DNA from: Glandiceps talaboti
Lineage: Eukaryota > Hemichordata > Enteropneusta > Spengelidae
DNA length: 64,000 nucleotides
Assembly (NCBI RefSeq): GCF_964340395.1
Contig: NC_135566.1
Coordinates: 15,166,001 to 15,230,000 of the forward strand
Reading direction: 5' to 3'
Shown: positions 60,670 through 64,000 of the stretch, in pieces
How the letters are laid out: each line of letters starts with the position of its first letter
Numbering within the stretch: the stretch's first letter is position 1
Position numbers and translations under genes: made by a program
Notes under the pieces: generated by a model
What the model saw: the letters and a program-made list of their open reading frames with translations, nothing else
Databases searched by the model: none
Told to the model about the DNA's origin: nothing

Positions 60670-61195
60670 ATTTCAAAAGAGTAAGGACTTGTACGAGTCG
60701 TTACTCGAAGTTTCACGCTTCCTCAGCGATCATCAGACGACGGATAAAATTGGGTTTGTTAAGGTCGATGTTTATACTAGACTTAAGTTTGTGTGTGTGT
60801 ATTGGGTAACACGATGGCCAGACTAAATTATTCCTTACAGAGGTTTACTTCTACAGTTGGCGTGGGAATACCTACTAATTCAGATTTTTTTGTTCAGTAA
60901 CATGCTCTTTTCATACATAGTTTCTCCGTTAAACAGAGATTACAACGTTTAGTCTCATTTGTGTAAGCAGCTGCTTGGGTGATGATATCCCACTTAATTA
61001 ATATAGAAGTAAACATTCATAAGGAATAGATTAGTCCGACAATCTTGTTACCCAATATATATATACACACACACACAAACATTTAAGTGTATACATATCG
61101 ACTTTAACAAACCCAATTTTATCAGTCGTCTGATGATCGCTGAGGAAGCGCGAAAATCCGAGTAACGATTCGTAACAAACTTACTCCTTTGAAAG
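60670..61195. mobile_element. Large foldback element H
   Basis: Ends of about 130-150 bp are inverted: CTTCCTCAGCGATCATCAGA on the left, TCTGATGATCGCTGAGGAAG on the right, both followed inward by AAATTGGGTTTGTTAA / TTAACAAACCCAATTT and by a GT/AC microsatellite. It abuts a (CT)n tract. No transposase. Confidence 0.8.
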
Positions 61196-63067
61196 CCACG
61201 TGATCAATGAATGTAAGGAAATCACATTCCGAAATTTAATATTACATAGGAAACAGTATTATAAAAGAGTAGGCTTTTTGCACTCGTCATACTGTAAATA
61301 TACCCTGCTCAGACTCCTATTCCTTCAGAAATCTGCACTGGAAGCTCAATCACATTTCATGGTTCGTCATTCACGGTGAACTCTTACAACACATTTTTTT
61401 AAATTAAATAAATTCACGATCAAGGTCAGTCAAACTGATGGAATATTGTCACGTACATCTAAGTATCAATTACGATTCAAATGAAGCAGACCTTCAGTTC
61501 GCACAAGGGTCGGCGACGGAATGGCGAATTGATCTCTCAAGAAATAATGTGCATACATTCTTTATCAGCAATTTTCTTTCAATTTTTTATACTAATGCAG
61601 CTATTCGTATCTTGTTCACGCCAACATGTAGATTACACGGAAATCTTAAACGGCCAACATACCCAGTGTGTGTATCACCCGTTTCATGTTAGTGCTCACT
61701 TCCTCTGTTTCATACAAGCGCGAAGAAACCAATAAGAAAGTGTACATACCACCCTTTAAGATAGAGAGATTTAATGAATACAGTTTCAGCGACATGTTGT
61801 CTCAAGGAAATGAACTAATAAAAGTTCGACAATACAGACATAAAAATATTGGCGCCCGCATGTCTGCTTTTATTTGAGAAAACGCATGAAGAATTTGTGA
61901 TCTTGCTTTCTAGTAAGGCCTTGAATGTGCAGTTTCTTGTGTGTCAGCGTGATTGTGCCAAACAGAGCCAGTGAGCACTACAGTGAAAGGGGCAGTATAA
62001 GTTGTGAATAGCATCACATTGTAGCGAAATGTGGAGGGACAATATACATGTAATGTTTAAAATATGTACCGTATGGATAACAGATTGGACTTTGACCTCT
62101 CGTAAGGAGAGCGATAATGTGATGAATTGCGATTCTGTGTCCGTCTGTCCATCCATCCATGTGTATACGCAATAAAAAAGACTACTATGTTCGTGGAAAT
62201 TTTGTACATACATTCATTAAAGATGTTGGAAGAGTTTATTAGATTTTGAACAAGATCCACCAACAAACTAGTTAAATTTAACTATGTTTCCAAAGTTGTG
62301 TGCCAAAATATGCCGAGTCATCATTTCTCTACTCCATTCAGAGTCCTCGGTCCTCAGGCTATTGTCTAAATTATTATGTCTACTCAGCACTATACTATTG
62401 TCAGCTTTACCTAATTATACTGTCCTGAGTAGAACCTTTGAACTTTTAAAGAGTGAGTTGGAAGTTAACAGTCAGCGCCATTTTATGCACTTTCTGTCAA
62501 TTCTCGAGAATATAGTTATATGATAATTATGGTTTTAAACCTGACCCACCTAATCCTATGTTTTTGTTAGAAGTCTTTTCAGAATATTGATCGCTCAATT
62601 TTGCTTTGGTTGTATCTCTTTTTTCAGAATATCGAATTCCTCAATTTCTCAGGGATTCACTTTGGTTTGTTTTACTCATGAGTGGAAACACACCTACAAT
62701 ATTGAGTTTTATTGACATCTTTTGCTATAATGGATAAGGATATACTGAACAGCTTTTGAGATGTTAAAAAACATCATGGCTACCACTGTTTGCAATAGTC
62801 AACATGGCACGCGTATACATCTACGCTTTGCTAGTTGTTTTGTACATCTTGATGACGTACGCCGTAACTTAAATGACACTAGCAACAGCAAAGAATGATT
62901 TTATGTAACAGCCTTTTCACCTACTAATGCAAAACTCATCTAGTAACTTAGGATTAATAGAATCACTAGAGGAAGACAGTTTTACTACTTGGTCGACGTG
63001 CATGGCAACCTTACGAGAGACATTCAGTTGTATATATCGTTAATTGATAAACACTATGCCATCTTTT
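61196..63067. other. No recognised genes
   Basis: Only short ORFs without recognisable domains on either strand. Confidence 0.5.
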
Positions 63068-63227
63068 CCTACTTGAAAAAAAGAAGCGAAAAAACATACC
63101 AATTCCGTATTTCTAACTAGATAAATTAATATTGAACATCGTGATAATATTATAGTAGATTTTTTGCAATTAATTGAGTTACAGACACAGACTGGTCTAT
63201 GCTTTTTCACATTTTTTTTCAAGTAGA
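63068..63227. mobile_element. TIR element family C, copy 2
   Basis: A short relative (about 160 bp) with the same CTACTTGAAAAAAA / TTTTTTTTCAAGTAG ends and the subterminal TTGAGTTACAGACACAGACT block of copy 1. Confidence 0.7.
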
Positions 63228-63434
63228 AAAACACTGTAGAGTTAACGTTGATTTACAAATTACAACCCCAAATAAACACCCATTTGTCACCCGTATGACC
63301 CCTTTAAATATTCGATAATCTATTTCTGAATGATTTCAATGTTCACGGCGACTGACGGCAGGAATAAAAGTTGTCAAGTGTAACCAAACTGAATATGATT
63401 ATTAATATCCCATATTCGATCCTACAACTACTCT

Positions 63435-63555
63435 CATTCTAAAACATACTACTTAAATACAACCCATAACACCTAAGTGGAAAACATACCACTTAAATAC
63501 AACCCATAACACCTAAGTGGAAAACATACCACTTAAATACAACCCATAATACCAA
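63435..63555 (+). repeat. Three tandem copies of a roughly 39-bp unit
   Basis: AAAACATACCACTTAAATAC followed by AACCCATAACACCTAAGTGG repeats three times with very few changes. Confidence 0.93.
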
Positions 63556-64000
63556 TGTGAAGAGATTTCATTTTGTGCGACACTCAAATCATGAACAACA
63601 AAAACACTGTTTCCATTGCTTTTATCCTATTAAAGTCGAGTATACAACCCTCCAATTCGTAGACAGTGCTGCCATAAACGCTGACTGATTACTGTTTGAT
63701 GATAGTGCTACATTTGCGATCATATTTAACTCTCCATATGGTCTGGACAATGCTGTTCTGGTTTTATCAATCATACGTGTAATTGTTTTGCACTAATAAG
63801 ATTGTCTACTGATTAATAGCAGTGTGAATGACCACCTATTAGGGACATAATTAATTCACATGAAACACTGTACTTTGACGCTAGATATGTTATATATGAC
63901 TATGGCGAAGTTGGAGGTTTTTTTACATGAGCAAGCGAGTAATATTATGAGTTCAGTTCTTATCTCTCGATCATCATGTTTCATGATAGTTTTCACTGGT

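Overview
This is a 64 kb window of animal nuclear DNA. It is AT-rich and intron-rich, with GT..AG introns, abundant microsatellites, several LINE fragments and many foldback or MITE-like elements. No prokaryotic organisation is visible. The gene families, non-vertebrate repeat content and LINE types suggest a marine invertebrate bilaterian. I cannot name the species or phylum from sequence alone.

Two multi-exon genes lie head to tail on the minus strand. (1) Positions 16520 down to 1, running off the left edge, hold 15 coding exons that splice in frame into about 736 residues of a SMYD4-like SET/MYND/TPR protein. The start codon is at 16520 and the last C-terminal TPR exons lie outside the window. 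(2) Positions 48944 down to 24563 hold 22 coding exons that splice in frame into 972 residues of a natriuretic-peptide-receptor-type membrane guanylate cyclase. It has an ANF-receptor ligand-binding ectodomain, one transmembrane helix, a kinase-homology domain, a coiled-coil signalling helix and a class III cyclase domain. Its signal peptide and the first part of the ectodomain were not found; they lie in small exons I could not recognise in 48945-64000, or beyond the window. The genes have different jobs (putative lysine methyltransferase versus cGMP-producing receptor), and nothing suggests they act together.

Layout: 1-16520 SMYD4 exons and introns; 16521-24562 intergenic, with long (ACAAC)n, (GTAT)n and cryptic TGATG/TATGT tracts and a LINE 3' remnant; 24563-48944 guanylate cyclase exons and introns, with a 5'-truncated LINE in the penultimate intron; 48945-64000 a long region without recognised gene exons, carrying a second 5'-truncated LINE inserted in a minisatellite, a dispersed SINE-like repeat, MITE copies and a large foldback.

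The most distinctive feature is how simple repeats and foldback elements sit against splice sites in the cyclase gene: a roughly 137-nt (TC)n tract is the polypyrimidine tract of the transmembrane exon, arrays of GTGAGT (5' splice-site-like) units follow a real donor, and a 30-bp minisatellite lies next to an acceptor. At least three TIR/MITE families occur in several copies, one nested in another. I found no CRISPR array, operon, rRNA or convincing tRNA gene. All exon boundaries are my manual readings, supported by reading-phase continuity and family motifs, not by transcripts.
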